64,000 bases of DNA from positions 8,426,878-8,490,877 of the forward strand of contig OZ026619.1 in the NCBI GenBank assembly GCA_964020975.1. Reading direction: 5' to 3'. Made by a program: the position numbers and the translations under genes. This DNA comes from Hermodice carunculata. Lineage: Eukaryota > Annelida > Polychaeta > Eunicida > Amphinomidae. Under the pieces are notes generated by a model. That model did no database searches, was not told the DNA's origin, and saw only the letters and a program-made list of their open reading frames with translations. Of this stretch, positions 25,050 to 37,899 are shown piece by piece (the stretch's first letter is position 1; each line of letters opens with the position of its first letter).

Positions 25050-25950
25050 TTAATTAGCACTGAGAGATTCAGCTCTCGACAATACCTCACAGAAGTAAGA
25101 ACATAATGTTATAGCATTTTCAGAATCATTCAAATTTTGTACAGAGGTAAAAGAGAGATCAGTGTATCGTTCTCTGATGGTAGATAATAGAGGGCAATAA
25201 AGAACAATGTGCTTCTCATTCTGAATTTCGCCACATGGACAGAGTCTCTCTTCCTGTGGGATTCTAGACCACCTTTCTGTTTCGATTTTTAGTCTATGTG
25301 AACCCACTCTTAGCCTCGTAAAGGCTTTCCGCTTGTATTCTGGAATCGCATTTAGTTTGTAGATTTTGTGTACTAACAAGTCCGGGTTAAGTGTGACATA
25401 CATTTGTCTTCGGGAGGAAGTAGAATTTTGCATTGATAGCTCTCTGGCGACCTTTTCTGATGCTTCTAGCCTTGACAAGTAGAGTCCCATCGGGCTTTAA
25501 CATTGTTTAGCAAGTCTTATAGCTTTAGCTATTGCACTGTTCTCGAAGTTATCAAGCGATTTTACCTTTTTAAGAAAACCAGTTTGTCGTGATTTAACAA
25601 GGGATTTCAAACTGGGTTCTCCTGTTTCAACATAAATACTATCGTTGCATGTCTGGGGCCTAACGCCAGCTAGAGTCTTCAGTGTTGACAAATAGGGTTT
25701 TTCTGCAGATTGTAGGTTTTATGTTAGCCATGACTCGCATCCATATAATATAGTGCTTGTGAGAGCACTGTTCCACACAAGGCGTTTCACTTGATAAGGA
25801 GCACCTTCATTTTTGTAGCAAAAGGAAACAAATTTTTGGATATGTTTTTCTTTTCTGTGAATATGAGCTTCCACTTGGTGTTGAATGGGAGAATTTGATA
25901 TAGGTGTTCCAAGATGTATATGGGACATACAAATGACGAGACAGCCAGCG
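25050..25950 (-). mobile_element. LINE fragment of a second lineage, minus strand
   Basis: Three minus-strand frames in succession (25719-25928, 25497-25691, 25050-25490) read as the C-terminal third of a LINE reverse transcriptase. They show VWNSALTSTILYGCESW, then LAGVRPQTCNDSIYVETG, PSLKSLVKSRQ, and finally ERLCPCGEIQNEKH...YCPL, a CxCG...H...C tail. The ILYGCESW and G-x-PSLKxLVxxRQ wording differs from the CR1/L2-like copies elsewhere in the window, so this is another family. At least two frame breaks separate the pieces, and the catalytic core and endonuclease are absent. Confidence 0.78.
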
Positions 25951-26036
25951 TAGTATTTTCCGAAGGTTGCATGTAAGTGTTATCAGACCCTTCGCACAAG
26001 ACCATTATAATGCGCGAACAAATATAGGCAAACAAT

Positions 26037-26038
26037 GT

Positions 26039-26111
<73 letters not shown>

Positions 26112-26129
26112 AATAATAATAATAATAAT
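26037..26129. repeat. (GAT)n-(AAT)n microsatellite
   Basis: About 24 GAT triplets followed by AAT triplets. Confidence 0.97.
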
Positions 26130-26627
26130 GCAAAATTGAGGAAAAAAGAACTGATTAAATATTAATGTGACATTTCGGTGCTGATCATGGCAAGCGATAA
26201 AAATCGTGACAGGATCAGCCCAATTTAGTTGTGCATGCGTGGGTTGTAGGAGTAAAGAAATCAGTTTTGAAACAGTTATATAAAACTATGAACATTTCAT
26301 TTTGCTAAAAAAGGAATTTGGGTGAAAGTTGCTAAATATCCCCAATTTAACATGAACAGAAACGTGTATACGCTTGTATTTTTACCGCTCACAAGTGAAC
26401 ACAACACCGCAACGCTCAACACATGTGTTGCTCGCTGCGGTACCATGGTTCAATATTTGCCGTAATGTATCCGTATGAAAAGCCTTTTCCCAAATATTTG
26501 GGCAAAATGGATGCAATAGTGCACAAAAATGTAAGCTTTAATTAACACTTTCTGTTGCCAAATAATACAATCAACGAAGCGCGCTTGGTTGACCCCAGGT
26601 TACCATTGCAATAATACAAAATTAGGC

Positions 26628-26696
26628 GTCTTTCAGTGTCCGGCGGTGTCTTTCGGTGTCCCAAGGTGTCTGTCCGTCATCCGGTGTCCTGCAGTG
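26628..26696. repeat. GTGTC-rich minisatellite
   Basis: Imperfect 18-21 base units of the type GGTGTCTTTCGGTGTCC, three to four copies, just upstream of the GGTTTTG array. Confidence 0.6.
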
Positions 26697-26799
26697 ATTA
26701 GACCCATCCGGCAGAAACCCAGTTTAATTACTGCAAGCTAGCATGGCCACATACATAGCGTGTCGGACTGCGGATCATGGGGTGACCAGACCGCGTCTA

Positions 26800-27202
26800 C
26801 CCAAGATTTTGTTCTGTTATATCAAATTGTTACAAATCCCAAGATTTTCTGGCAAAACCGATGGTTTTATAAAAGAGAACAAAACCGAGGGTTTTGTGAT
26901 CAAAACTCAGTTTTGCTCTTAAACTTTTGCTCAAAAGCCAAGTTGCTGTTACAAAACCCTGGGTTTTGTATCTAAACTCTGAGTTTTGTTCTCGAAACCC
27001 ACGGTTTTGTACACAAAACCCAGAGTTTTGTCGCAAAACCAACGGTTTTGTCCAAAATTTAATCAAAATTCAATAACCAAGCAAAACCCAAGATTTTGCT
27101 ACAAAACCCTGGGTTTGCTAACGAAATCCACGGTTTTGTAATAAAACCTATGGTTTTGTTAGCAAAACTCAAAATTTTGCTGCAAAACCCAGGATTTTGT
27201 TA
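26800..27202. repeat. CAAAACC...GGTTTTG quasi-palindromic array, copy 2
   Basis: About sixteen units of the form CAAAACC-NN-GGTTTTG, separated by 4-8 base spacers, period about 23-25. Clear examples are ACAAAACCCTGGGTTTTGT near 26952 and GCAAAACCAACGGTTTTGT near 27032. Each unit is close to its own reverse complement, so both strands show the same open-frame texture (QNxGF repeats), which is not a protein signal. Better preserved than the array at 20.9-21.3 kb. Confidence 0.85.
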
Positions 27203-28040
27203 AATATTGAACAGTATAAATGCTATGTACGCCTTGGCAATTCACATTGGTCCATGTATTGCCAATGGCCACTCATGCAACCAAAAGGGACCCCAATAAC
27301 AGATACACTTTTTCTGCATCTTATCGTTTCCTTTCACGACATGTTTTGTGTGACTGTTGGGGGATACCTTGCTTTCCGGCCCATGTTTCATAACTTTCTT
27401 TGTCACACCAATATTTCCAATACAAACTGATATTCAGAGCGGCCCATGCCAAACCAATGAAGATGGCCTGCGGACTCCAGCCTCCATTCCAGTATATCTT
27501 CCATAAGTGTAATATTACGATATTGACATCACAGGTGCATTTGTTAATAGACAATTTAAAATTATCACACATTGAATTCGGTCAAACGAGATATGCAGAC
27601 GGACATATCACACGACTCCTCCGAAGAGTATTCCGCCCATTCCAATCGGCTCACATGTTTCGCTGTGCTCTCCATGTGGCCAAGCACAAACCCCGTAACG
27701 GTGACCTCTCCAGTGTTTTTCCTTAACCGTGATGATTCCATCAACAACCCGCTTTTAACGTCTTTAAAGGCCTATCAACCCCTTCTTACCACAGTAAGGC
27801 CCATTGTACACAATATTTATCTCATAGATTTCTTTTTGTGTAATACTTTAACCGTGCCAACCTGTCATCGCCGACAGCTGCAGCGGAAAAATGCCCAGAT
27901 GAAGACTTTTGCCACGAGGTTTAATGTTCTTCAGAGGCAGCCCTTGCTTCTAGGTAGTGCAGAAGAACATTGCGCACACCTTGATCGACAAAAACTGGAG
28001 ACAAATTTAAACGAAAACAAAACATTTTCTCGCAATTTCC
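27203..28040. other. Less AT-rich stretch with overlapping open frames, no gene called
   Basis: Overlapping open frames on both strands (for example 27400-27726 and 27572-28078 plus; 27321-27572 minus) give composition slightly above background. None shows a domain, and the two minus-strand frames are not in register. I do not call a gene. Confidence 0.4.
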
Positions 28041-28043
28041 TAA

Positions 28044-28268
28044 AGGAATTACCTTTTTCAGTGCCAATCACGTCTTAAGTCGATCTACTAAAGTCAAACT
28101 AGTCTGAATTATCATTAGGATCTCAGATACTTATTCATCGACCTTTCATTCAACTGCCAACATGCCTATAGTTCCAGACAAAATATCCCAAGCCAACAGT
28201 TTTTTTTTTCGAGAAAAGCTGTTGACTTCGTCCAAAAATTTGGCACTTAAAGAGATAATTGTGTGCCA
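28044..28268 (+). repeat. Unnamed dispersed hairpin repeat, copy A
   Basis: It aligns with 37604-37880 on the opposite strand across its whole length. Shared words in order are CAGTGCCAATCAC, ACTAGTCTGAATTATCAT, AGGATCTCA, TATAGTTCCAG, AAAATATCCC, GCCAACAG, CGAGAAAAGCTGTT and TGGCACTTAA. In this copy the hairpin loop between AACAG and the GAGAAAAGCTGTT arm is only a T run. It is probably a non-autonomous transposon or SINE-like family; ends and target duplications are not resolved. Confidence 0.75.
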
Positions 28269-28591
28269 CTGTAAGCCTGCTTGGGCAGTCCCCCTTCCCC
28301 TTCCCCACAACGTCATGATTACGAAGATACTTACGCTGCCTGTAATAGAATTGACAACATGACGACTAAGGGCGTTTAGAGATTACACGAGGTGTTAACA
28401 AATAATGAACTTGGCGCCGAAATAAAAAAATGTGTTTTGAGAAGGTATTATGATAACAGCTGTTTTGGCAGACGTGACGTATGCCTGATTGATGCAACAG
28501 GCTGCATGTTAATGAAATATTTCCACTGAGCCACAACAAAAGGAAATTGGTCTCCATCATTGGGTTTATACTTAGAGCATAATCGTATGAC

Positions 28592-28593
<2 letters not shown>

Positions 28594-28621
<28 letters not shown>
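28594..28621. repeat. Poly-T tract
   Basis: About 28 T residues followed by AAAG. No element body is recognised. Confidence 0.9.
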
Positions 28622-31245
<2,624 letters not shown>

Positions 31246-31264
31246 TGCATATATATTATAGATC

Positions 31265-31323
31265 ATAGCATGCTTTGTTGACGATATGAAGTATTACTTC
31301 ATATCATCTACAAAGCATGCTAT
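31265..31323. repeat. 59-bp near-perfect palindrome
   Basis: Arms of 29 bases with 2 mismatches around a single central T. The outer arm begins ATAGCATGCTTTGT and the centre is GAAGTATTACTTC. It directly follows an AT microsatellite. Confidence 0.9.
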
Positions 31324-31420
31324 AAAATTTTTATCTCATGCTTGGGTAGACTTATACATTTCAATACACAAAGCAAAAATAAGAACAACATTTGCAGAAA
31401 GTTTTACTCCTCATAACACA

Positions 31421-31500
31421 ATTACCGATGTAACCGGAAGATTACCGATGCCACCGGCATAGTGCCGATACCACCGGCAGAGTACGGATACACCATATCG
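31421..31500. repeat. Exact 20-bp-period minisatellite, four units
   Basis: Four consecutive 20-base units, the first two starting ATTACCGATG and the next two AGTGCCGATA and AGTACGGATA, with a shared CCACCGGCA core in the middle two. Confidence 0.8.
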
Positions 31501-31569
31501 CGGCACTGTAGCTTTTAGGCCTATTATACGGTATTTATACAAGCCCGTTATAGTACTAAAATCGACCCA

Positions 31570-31659
<90 letters not shown>

Positions 31660-31670
31660 CATACATGTGT
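31570..31670. repeat. (AT)n-(CATA)n microsatellite
   Basis: Long TA run ending in CATA and GTGT units. Confidence 0.97.
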
Positions 31671-32334
31671 GTGTGTTTTGTGTTTCAGTGTGTGTGAACC
31701 TTGAAAAAGCAAAATTGTCAATCTTTGTGAAGCAATCTGCTTGCTTGTGTCAAAAGACTTAAAACACGGATTGCATACCCACTTGTAGGTCATCCCATCA
31801 TAGATAGGTACAATACGGTCAATTATTAGAATATTTCTATCTGTAATTGGGAATACAAGAAGTGCACAATTGAGGCAGAACGCTAGGCTCTCTGCTGCAT
31901 GATATTGGGATGTAAATATGGTACAGCCGTATGGCTATGGTAACTTTACCGACATCTTCATCATGGTATTTCGAGTGCAAGTAGATCAGAGGAGATGTAT
32001 ATTTACCTTTATTTAACAAACAAAACGTGTTAAAAATAGGATCATTTTAACAATTCCCCAAAATGATTTGCAATGCAAAGGAATAATACTCTGTTCTACG
32101 CAGCTGCGTGTACTTGTCATAAGACAATGGTGTAGATTACAAGGTCATGTTGCACCGTGCAATACAAACTCTCTGACCAATGAACGGAGGCTCTCGGGAT
32201 TGTGGCCTGTGGACACGTAAGATTCTAATCTTTGCAAAATTGGTCCAAGAATCAAACAAAATTCCCGGTTTTTTTCCCTATAACCGATTTGAATTAGGGA
32301 TGACTTGTGATGTTGTTTGTTCAGCAGGCAAAAT
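31671..32334. other. Spacer before the intact LINE
   Basis: No recognised gene or repeat. Confidence 0.45.
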
Positions 32335-32360
32335 TAGTAGTAGTAGTAATATACTTTATT

Positions 32361-32420
32361 TCTTTAAAGAGGATCGGACGTGTAGCTAAATATAGCTAAT
32401 GTAGTGTCCTCTCCTCGTGT
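32361..32420 (-). other. LINE 3' UTR stem-loop
   Basis: On the minus strand the 3' end can fold as an outer stem GAGGA...TCCTC and inner stems GGAC...GTCC and TAGCT...AGCTA around an AT loop. Just downstream come AATAAA and a triplet tail. In L2/CR1-type LINEs such 3' stem-loops are bound by the element's reverse transcriptase. Confidence 0.6.
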
Positions 32421-32599
32421 ACAACCAAATACAATACTATCTGTCTTAAATACACATCGATGTAAGAAAGAAAAAAATACAATACGAGACATATGAACTC
32501 GGAACAAAAACGAATTACATGACAATTAAGGAACGTAAAATAAACAGAATAAAACAGACATCATTATGAAGAAGAAAAAATCACATGCATTGTCAGCGA

Positions 32600-35500
32600 C
32601 TAACGAAAGTCGTCCTCGTCATCAGAATCGTTAGACAAGATATTTGCGAACCTGTTACTCAATTGTATAAATTTCATAGTAGCATCTAAAATTTTACAAT
32701 TGGAAATACAAGTGAGATTATTATGACCATATAAACATATTGATACCTTGTCAGGAACTGATAAATTGTCAAATATTATTGCATTCTCACTGGTTTCTAG
32801 AATTTCTGTAACCCCTGTCAAGAAAGTTTGTCTTGGAATTGCAAATAAGGGACACTGCAATAGAAAATGGGAAGTTGTTTCAGAGTGATGACCACACATG
32901 CATGCTTGGGTATCACACAAATGACGCGTGTAAAGATGGGCCTTTAGGGCGCTAAAATCAACCCTTAATCTATTCATAACCATGTTTAACCTTCGGGGCC
33001 CGTGACGGAGATGGTCGAGTCTTGCAGGAAAAAGCAACCGTTTAACATAAATTTTAAATACATTAACGGAACGAGCACTACGAATGTTATTGGGTAGGGA
33101 GTTCCAAAGTTTAGACGCAGAAGGAACAAAACTGCGAGCAAACACATTCGTACGAGCAGCTGGTATCTGCCTCTCAGTGTCATTGCGTAACAAATAATTA
33201 TGCCTCTCCGTGTTTTGAATGGGGAGTAACGCACTGAGGTGAGGTGGACAAAAGCCTTTAACCATTTTGAAATAAATCAATAATTTGTAGTATTTCCTTC
33301 TATCTGCAAGGCTCGGCCACCCCAAGCACTTTAAAACTTTAATTCTACTGGACGTGTTCATACAGCCTGAAACTGCTAAAGCCGCTCTATACTGCACCGA
33401 CTCTAAAATACCACTGCTCCTTTGTGTACAATTGTCAATGATTGGGGCAGCATATTCAAGTATGGGCCTTATACCACAAACATATATTGACTCGAGAGCT
33501 GATACAGGTAAAATATACATACATTTTCTTAATTTACCAAGGCGACTTGAAGCTTTGGTACAAACTGACTTAATATGAGAGTCCCATGATAAATTGTGTG
33601 TAATAATAAGACCCAGGTGTTTGTGTTCCTGTACCCTCTTAACTGGTTCGTCCTTAAATTTTAATTGAGGATAGTTCACTTTTTTTACTTTACGTGAAAT
33701 AACCATTTCCTCAGTCTTTGAAGGATTAAAACCTACTTTCCATTTGTCACCCCATTCTTGTACTACGCTCAAATTATCGTTTAAACTTATCACCGTTTGT
33801 TCCGGAGATTCCACAATTTCAAGGAATGAAGTGTCATCTGCGAAGATGTAAACTTTACACGTTAATTCATCTACAAGGTCATTGATGAAGACAAGAAACA
33901 GTAGAGGGCCAAGAACACTACCCTGGGGCACTCCAGATTCTATTGATATCCATTCAGAAAATTGTCCATCCAATACAACCCTTTGCTTGCGATTACTCAA
34001 GTAAGACTGAATCCATGACAGGAGGGGATCACCTATGCCAAGCTGTTTTAATTTAACAAGAAGACCTCTGTGCCAAACCCTATCAAATGCTTTGGATATA
34101 TCTAAGAACACCATGCGTACATCTTTTCCCTTATCTAAAGCTGAGCTTATCATATGAACGATATCTATTAACTGGTTAACTGTGCTATCAAGTTTTTTGA
34201 ATCCAGAATTACATGCCGTAAGAAGATTATTTGCTGTCAGAAAATCATACAACCTGTTAAACACGGTAATTTCGAATACCTTGGAGGCGGAACATAAAAG
34301 GGAAACAGGTCTATAATTTTTGGTCAGAAAATCTTCCTCTTTTTTGAACAACCCCAAAACGTTAGCTTCTTTCCATAGTGTTGGAAAAGTCGCCTTTTCC
34401 AAAGATAAATTAAATAGTTTAGATAAGGCACCGGCAATGTACGGAGCAAAAAGTCTCAATACTTTATTCGGAAGATTGTCGGGTCCACCGGTTTTTGACA
34501 CTTGTAGCTTTTGCAATATATTTAATACCTCATTCTCAGATGTGATAACATTACTCAACTTTTGATCAGTTTTATCTTGAAGAATAGGGGTAGCTTCGGA
34601 CACATCATCCTTTACCCACTGTGCTGCGAAGAAATTATTTAGTGCATTTGCTTTATCTATAGGGTCAAAGAGAACTGAGCCGTTTTCAATCAGTGGAGGT
34701 ATCTTTTTGTGCTGACTCCAGCCGCATGCCTTTTTTAAAGTTGACCACCATTTTTTATTTTCTGTAGATTTATTTGATAGAATATTGTAAACTTTTGAAA
34801 AATACTCTCTTTTGGCTTTTCTAAGCATGTTGACAACATTGTTTCTGAGTTGACGATATATCCCCCAGTAAATATCTTTGTTTATATCGTTCGTTGCATC
34901 GGCCTTCTTTGCCCTCTTGTAGGCTCTATCTCTAACTTTCATACTGTGTCTTAAGGCACTGGTCATGAAAGGTTTATCTTTAGGTCTTATGGTGACTTCC
35001 TTATGGGGAATGCACTCATCGGCAACATCCTTAAGAAATGAGGTTAGCCCTGAACAAATACCATCTACGTTATCATCAATGAATAAAGCATCCCAAGGAG
35101 CTGATGATAATAATTCATGCATTTTTGCCATGTCAACTTTAGAGTAGTTCCACACAACTTTTTTATAGGCGTTGACATTCCCAACGGAAAGGTTCGTACA
35201 TAACAATATTGGTTCATGATCACAGGTTGATATAGTCGCAAGATTTGAAATTTTACTATTTAATGTATCATTCATAACAAATACGAGGTCAAGAACAGAT
35301 TGCCCTCTTGTGGGTTCCTTCACTAGTTGACTTAAGTTGAGACTGAGACAAGTGTTTAAAAAATCCCTTTCAAATGCACTGTTACAGGTTTCAGAACCCC
35401 ATGAAATGCCTGGTAGATTAAAATCGCCCGTTACAATAAGAGCATGGGGGGATTCCACTGTGGCTTTAGCAATCTGTTCTTGAAAAGAACTTAGAAACTC

Positions 35501-36124
35501 GTTAAACGAGTCCCGTTCTTGACTAGGTGGCCTGTAAAATGTGGCTACAAAAATTTTATGTTTTTTAACGTTTAACTGGATCCATAATGACTCTAGCCCA
35601 GGACTGCAAAGGTCGTCACGAGGCTTGACACTTAAATAATCTCGAGCATATATTAAGACTCCCCCTCCGTGCCTATTTCGATCACATCTTATAGGAGGTT
35701 TAAAATCTGGTAACAAAATATCATCATTAGAAATACCTACATCAAGTTTAGTTTCATTAAGACATATAACATCGATGTCATTATGAATGCTCAGACTATG
35801 GATTTCATCAAGTTTGTTATTGGCGGTCACACTGTTAACATTCAGATGTAGAACATTCAAAAAGTTAGAGGCCGAAGGACCTGGGTTTGGATGAACATCT
35901 CCACATAATGCCAATAGCAGGTCAGTAAGAATGAATATGATACAAGATATAACATAAATTGTATGGGAAGTCGTATTGATCCTGCCCAATAAGTTGAAAG
36001 TGTAAGTAAACTGGTCAGATAACTTGCATTTAGAATACTTAATGCTGATTGGCTGAGGTAACATGTATGAAGATACACAATAACTTGATACAACGTCATT
36101 CTTTGCCACACAAGCAAATAACAC
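32600..36124 (-). CDS. LINE polyprotein: 2A-like leader, AP endonuclease, reverse transcriptase
   Basis: This protein copies its own RNA into DNA at nicked target sites. Residues 57-74 are strongly hydrophobic and run into CGDVHPNPGP (74-83), a 2A-like ribosome-skipping motif; family members usually have E where this has H. Residues 92-312 form the apurinic-type endonuclease: LNVNS (94-98), LNETK (122-126), TGDFNLPGISW (232-242) and the CDHEP end (301-305). The reverse transcriptase spans about 545-810: KTGGPDN, NYRPVSLL, MVFLDISKAFDRVW (671-684), SGVPQGSVLGPLLFLVFIND (730-749) and catalytic FADD (761-764). The thumb and C-terminus carry IRPILEYA, KLWNSLP (1005-1011) and a CMCGHH...H...C putative zinc tail (1075-1091). 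An acidic end (SDDEDD) precedes the stop. Every catalytic block appears present. The first ATG was taken because no in-frame upstream extension is evident; a later start at M21 would keep the 2A segment. Confidence 0.93.
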   Translation of the reverse strand: MLFACVAKNDVVSSYCVSSYMLPQPISIKYSKCKLSDQFTYTFNLLGRINTTSHTIYVISCIIFILTDLLLALCGDVHPNPGPSASNFLNVLHLNVNSVTANNKLDEIHSLSIHNDIDVICLNETKLDVGISNDDILLPDFKPPIRCDRNRHGGGVLIYARDYLSVKPRDDLCSPGLESLWIQLNVKKHKIFVATFYRPPSQERDSFNEFLSSFQEQIAKATVESPHALIVTGDFNLPGISWGSETCNSAFERDFLNTCLSLNLSQLVKEPTRGQSVLDLVFVMNDTLNSKISNLATISTCDHEPILLCTNLSVGNVNAYKKVVWNYSKVDMAKMHELLSSAPWDALFIDDNVDGICSGLTSFLKDVADECIPHKEVTIRPKDKPFMTSALRHSMKVRDRAYKRAKKADATNDINKDIYWGIYRQLRNNVVNMLRKAKREYFSKVYNILSNKSTENKKWWSTLKKACGWSQHKKIPPLIENGSVLFDPIDKANALNNFFAAQWVKDDVSEATPILQDKTDQKLSNVITSENEVLNILQKLQVSKTGGPDNLPNKVLRLFAPYIAGALSKLFNLSLEKATFPTLWKEANVLGLFKKEEDFLTKNYRPVSLLCSASKVFEITVFNRLYDFLTANNLLTACNSGFKKLDSTVNQLIDIVHMISSALDKGKDVRMVFLDISKAFDRVWHRGLLVKLKQLGIGDPLLSWIQSYLSNRKQRVVLDGQFSEWISIESGVPQGSVLGPLLFLVFINDLVDELTCKVYIFADDTSFLEIVESPEQTVISLNDNLSVVQEWGDKWKVGFNPSKTEEMVISRKVKKVNYPQLKFKDEPVKRVQEHKHLGLIITHNLSWDSHIKSVCTKASSRLGKLRKCMYILPVSALESIYVCGIRPILEYAAPIIDNCTQRSSGILESVQYRAALAVSGCMNTSSRIKVLKCLGWPSLADRRKYYKLLIYFKMVKGFCPPHLSALLPIQNTERHNYLLRNDTERQIPAARTNVFARSFVPSASKLWNSLPNNIRSARSVNVFKIYVKRLLFPARLDHLRHGPRRLNMVMNRLRVDFSALKAHLYTRHLCDTQACMCGHHSETTSHFLLQCPLFAIPRQTFLTGVTEILETSENAIIFDNLSVPDKVSICLYGHNNLTCISNCKILDATMKFIQLSNRFANILSNDSDDEDDFR
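35876..35902 (-). other. 2A-like motif (GDVHPNPGP)
   Basis: Codons 75-83 of the LINE frame read GDVHPNPGP, preceded by a leucine-rich hydrophobic run (LLLALC). The NPG/P end is the invariant part of 2A peptides, at which ribosomes skip one peptide bond. In echinoderm LINEs N-terminal 2A-like segments can also act as signal sequences. Here the usual glutamate is replaced by histidine, so efficiency is uncertain. Confidence 0.8.
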
Positions 36125-37300
36125 ACAAAAAAAGTGTCAGCTTGTGACTCCAGCTGGTATTTAATTGCAGTGCCACACTATATTTTAGAACAGCAGTCAT
36201 CCTATACCCTTACTTGGCAGGGATTTCGTTTTCAATACAAGATGTCTGCAAGCTGTGAAATAAAACAATTGTAAACTAATGCATACATGGTGAACGGACG
36301 ACAATACAAGTGAAAGAGGCAAAATTGGGTTACAAAACAAACCTCGCGTGCATGAGTTTGGGCACACAAGTTTGAATGACCAAAAGGATATACCTAAAGC
36401 CCAGTAGAATAATATTACCAAACATGATTTGATCTCCTTGGCAAAAGGGATCAGCGTAAGTGGTACTGTTGTACCTAAAAAAACTGAAAATTGTGGAAAC
36501 ATGATGTGACAAGAAGTTTGTGAAGGACAGGCAAAATTTCAACCCTGACGTTATGCAGACCACAGTTGTAAATTATCGGGTAGTAGACTAAAAGCAGGGA
36601 CGTGTAACTTATAGACTCTTAATAGCAGATCATTGCTAAAAGTTTGTCTATAACCAGCTCGTACCTGTACATGTGTATTGCATTCTGGGTGGTATTGTGG
36701 TCCGTTTATTTTCTAAAACTGAAACATACATAAAATCTGTATATTATGTATCAAATAGTACATAAAGCTTGTATATTATTAACCACATGTCGCATTTGGC
36801 CCTTGTATACCTAGCGCTCAATACAGAAATGGGTATGTTACATACCACATTTTACTTAATATCTGTATTCTTACTGCCGTGCACATTAAGTCTGTATGTG
36901 ACAAACTTAGTTAAGCGCGAAGCATAGCCAGCGCGGGTCTGGGGGCATGTTCCACAAGGAAAAATTTAAAATTTGAAAATTCATTTCATGCATTAACCCA
37001 ATTTTTAGGCACCGTCAGAAACATATTCCGCGCGTATATAATACAACAACACGGTATAACAGTACAGTTTTACAACCACCGGTGGAATAATGCTGCTTTT
37101 TTTTTCACAAAAAGCGGGAGAATTGGGGACTGTAAAAAAGTAAGAAAAAGCCGGAGATCTCCCACCTGGACGGGGGACTTGGTGGCTGCGAAGCTAGATG
37201 GTACATATTGCGCTATATATTGCCACCTAGGTGGCTAATAAATACTTATATTACCGACCAGGTTGAGAATATTGCTTCGTGTTACCTTGTAGTTGGTGGG
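36125..37300. other. Region 5' of the LINE; no gene
   Basis: It may include LINE 5' UTR. Between about 37190 and 37470 loosely repeated words of the type GGTACAT...ATATATTGCC/ATTACC occur about three times. No open frame is recognised. Confidence 0.45.
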
Positions 37301-37308
37301 TGCATGTA

Positions 37309-37337
37309 AATTTTTTTTTTTTTTTTTTTTTTTTTTT
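37309..37337. repeat. Poly-T then TTG-rich tract
   Basis: About 29 T residues followed by TTGTTG and TTATTATT low-complexity sequence to about 37410. Confidence 0.9.
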
Positions 37338-37603
37338 GTCTTTTTGTTGTTGTTGTTGGGGTTTTTTGTCGTAGTTATTATTATTATTTTTTGTTTGTTT
37401 GTTTTCTTTTTGGCCTACAAGGTGGTACATTAAGCCTATATATTACCCGGTAGGTAGTACCTGCCATGTAGTGCATGGATCTTGTCGATTATCCTCAATA
37501 ACGTACATTAACCTGCATGTCGACAAGTCCGTGTATAAAATCTGTATATTTTACTGTACACATGCAATAAAATGTTTATTCGCCTTCAGGCCGAGATGAT
37601 AAC

Positions 37604-37880
37604 AAGCCACATATGGCCTTTCCATGGTTTACTAACTCATTAAGTGCCACATTTTGGACTGAAAAACAGCTTTTCTCGGCGCGCATTGGGCGCAATGCGC
37701 CCAATGCGCACCCAGAAAAGCTGTTGGCCAGGGATATTTTCGCTGGAACTATATGCAAGCTGGTACTTCAAGGATATTTTTTACGAGGAATACGAATATG
37801 AGATCCTCATGATAATTCAGACTAGTTACACTTTACTAGATCGGTCTCCGGTGTGATTGGCACTGAGAGAATTCAGATTT
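37604..37880 (-). repeat. Unnamed dispersed hairpin repeat, copy B
   Basis: It is the reverse-complement relative of the copy at 28044-28268, sharing the same ordered words. Here the hairpin (about 37664-37726) is longer and GC-rich. CAGCTTTTCT and AGAAAAGCTG arms enclose a near-perfect palindrome built from GCGCATTGGGCGC. Overlapping open frames on both strands are by-products of the palindrome. Confidence 0.75.
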
Positions 37881-37899
37881 CACAGGAGAACACCACATT

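Larger units (their letters stand above)
32335..36124 (-). mobile_element. Nearly intact LINE with 2A-like motif, minus strand
   Basis: The element is read on the minus strand. One uninterrupted 1174-codon frame (32600-36124) is followed by a 265-base 3' UTR. The UTR ends with a two-tier stem (32361-32420), AATAAAGTATATTAC and a TAG/CTA triplet tail (32335-32349). The 3' end is thus well defined. The 5' boundary is not: sequence above 36124 may be 5' UTR or host DNA. No separate ORF1 is visible. The organisation (endonuclease plus reverse transcriptase, no RNase H, microsatellite-like tail) fits the CR1/L2/Jockey group. The open long frame implies recent insertion and possible activity. Confidence 0.9.

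Noticed and set aside
26760-27066. Repeat protein with QNxGF units on both strands
   Set aside because: The unit is a DNA palindrome, so both strands give similar frames; this is an array, not a protein.
27321-27572. Possible seven-helix receptor end on the minus strand (AIFIGLAWAALNISLYWKYW)
   Set aside because: Only one helix-like segment; the neighbouring minus frame is out of register and no receptor motifs are present.
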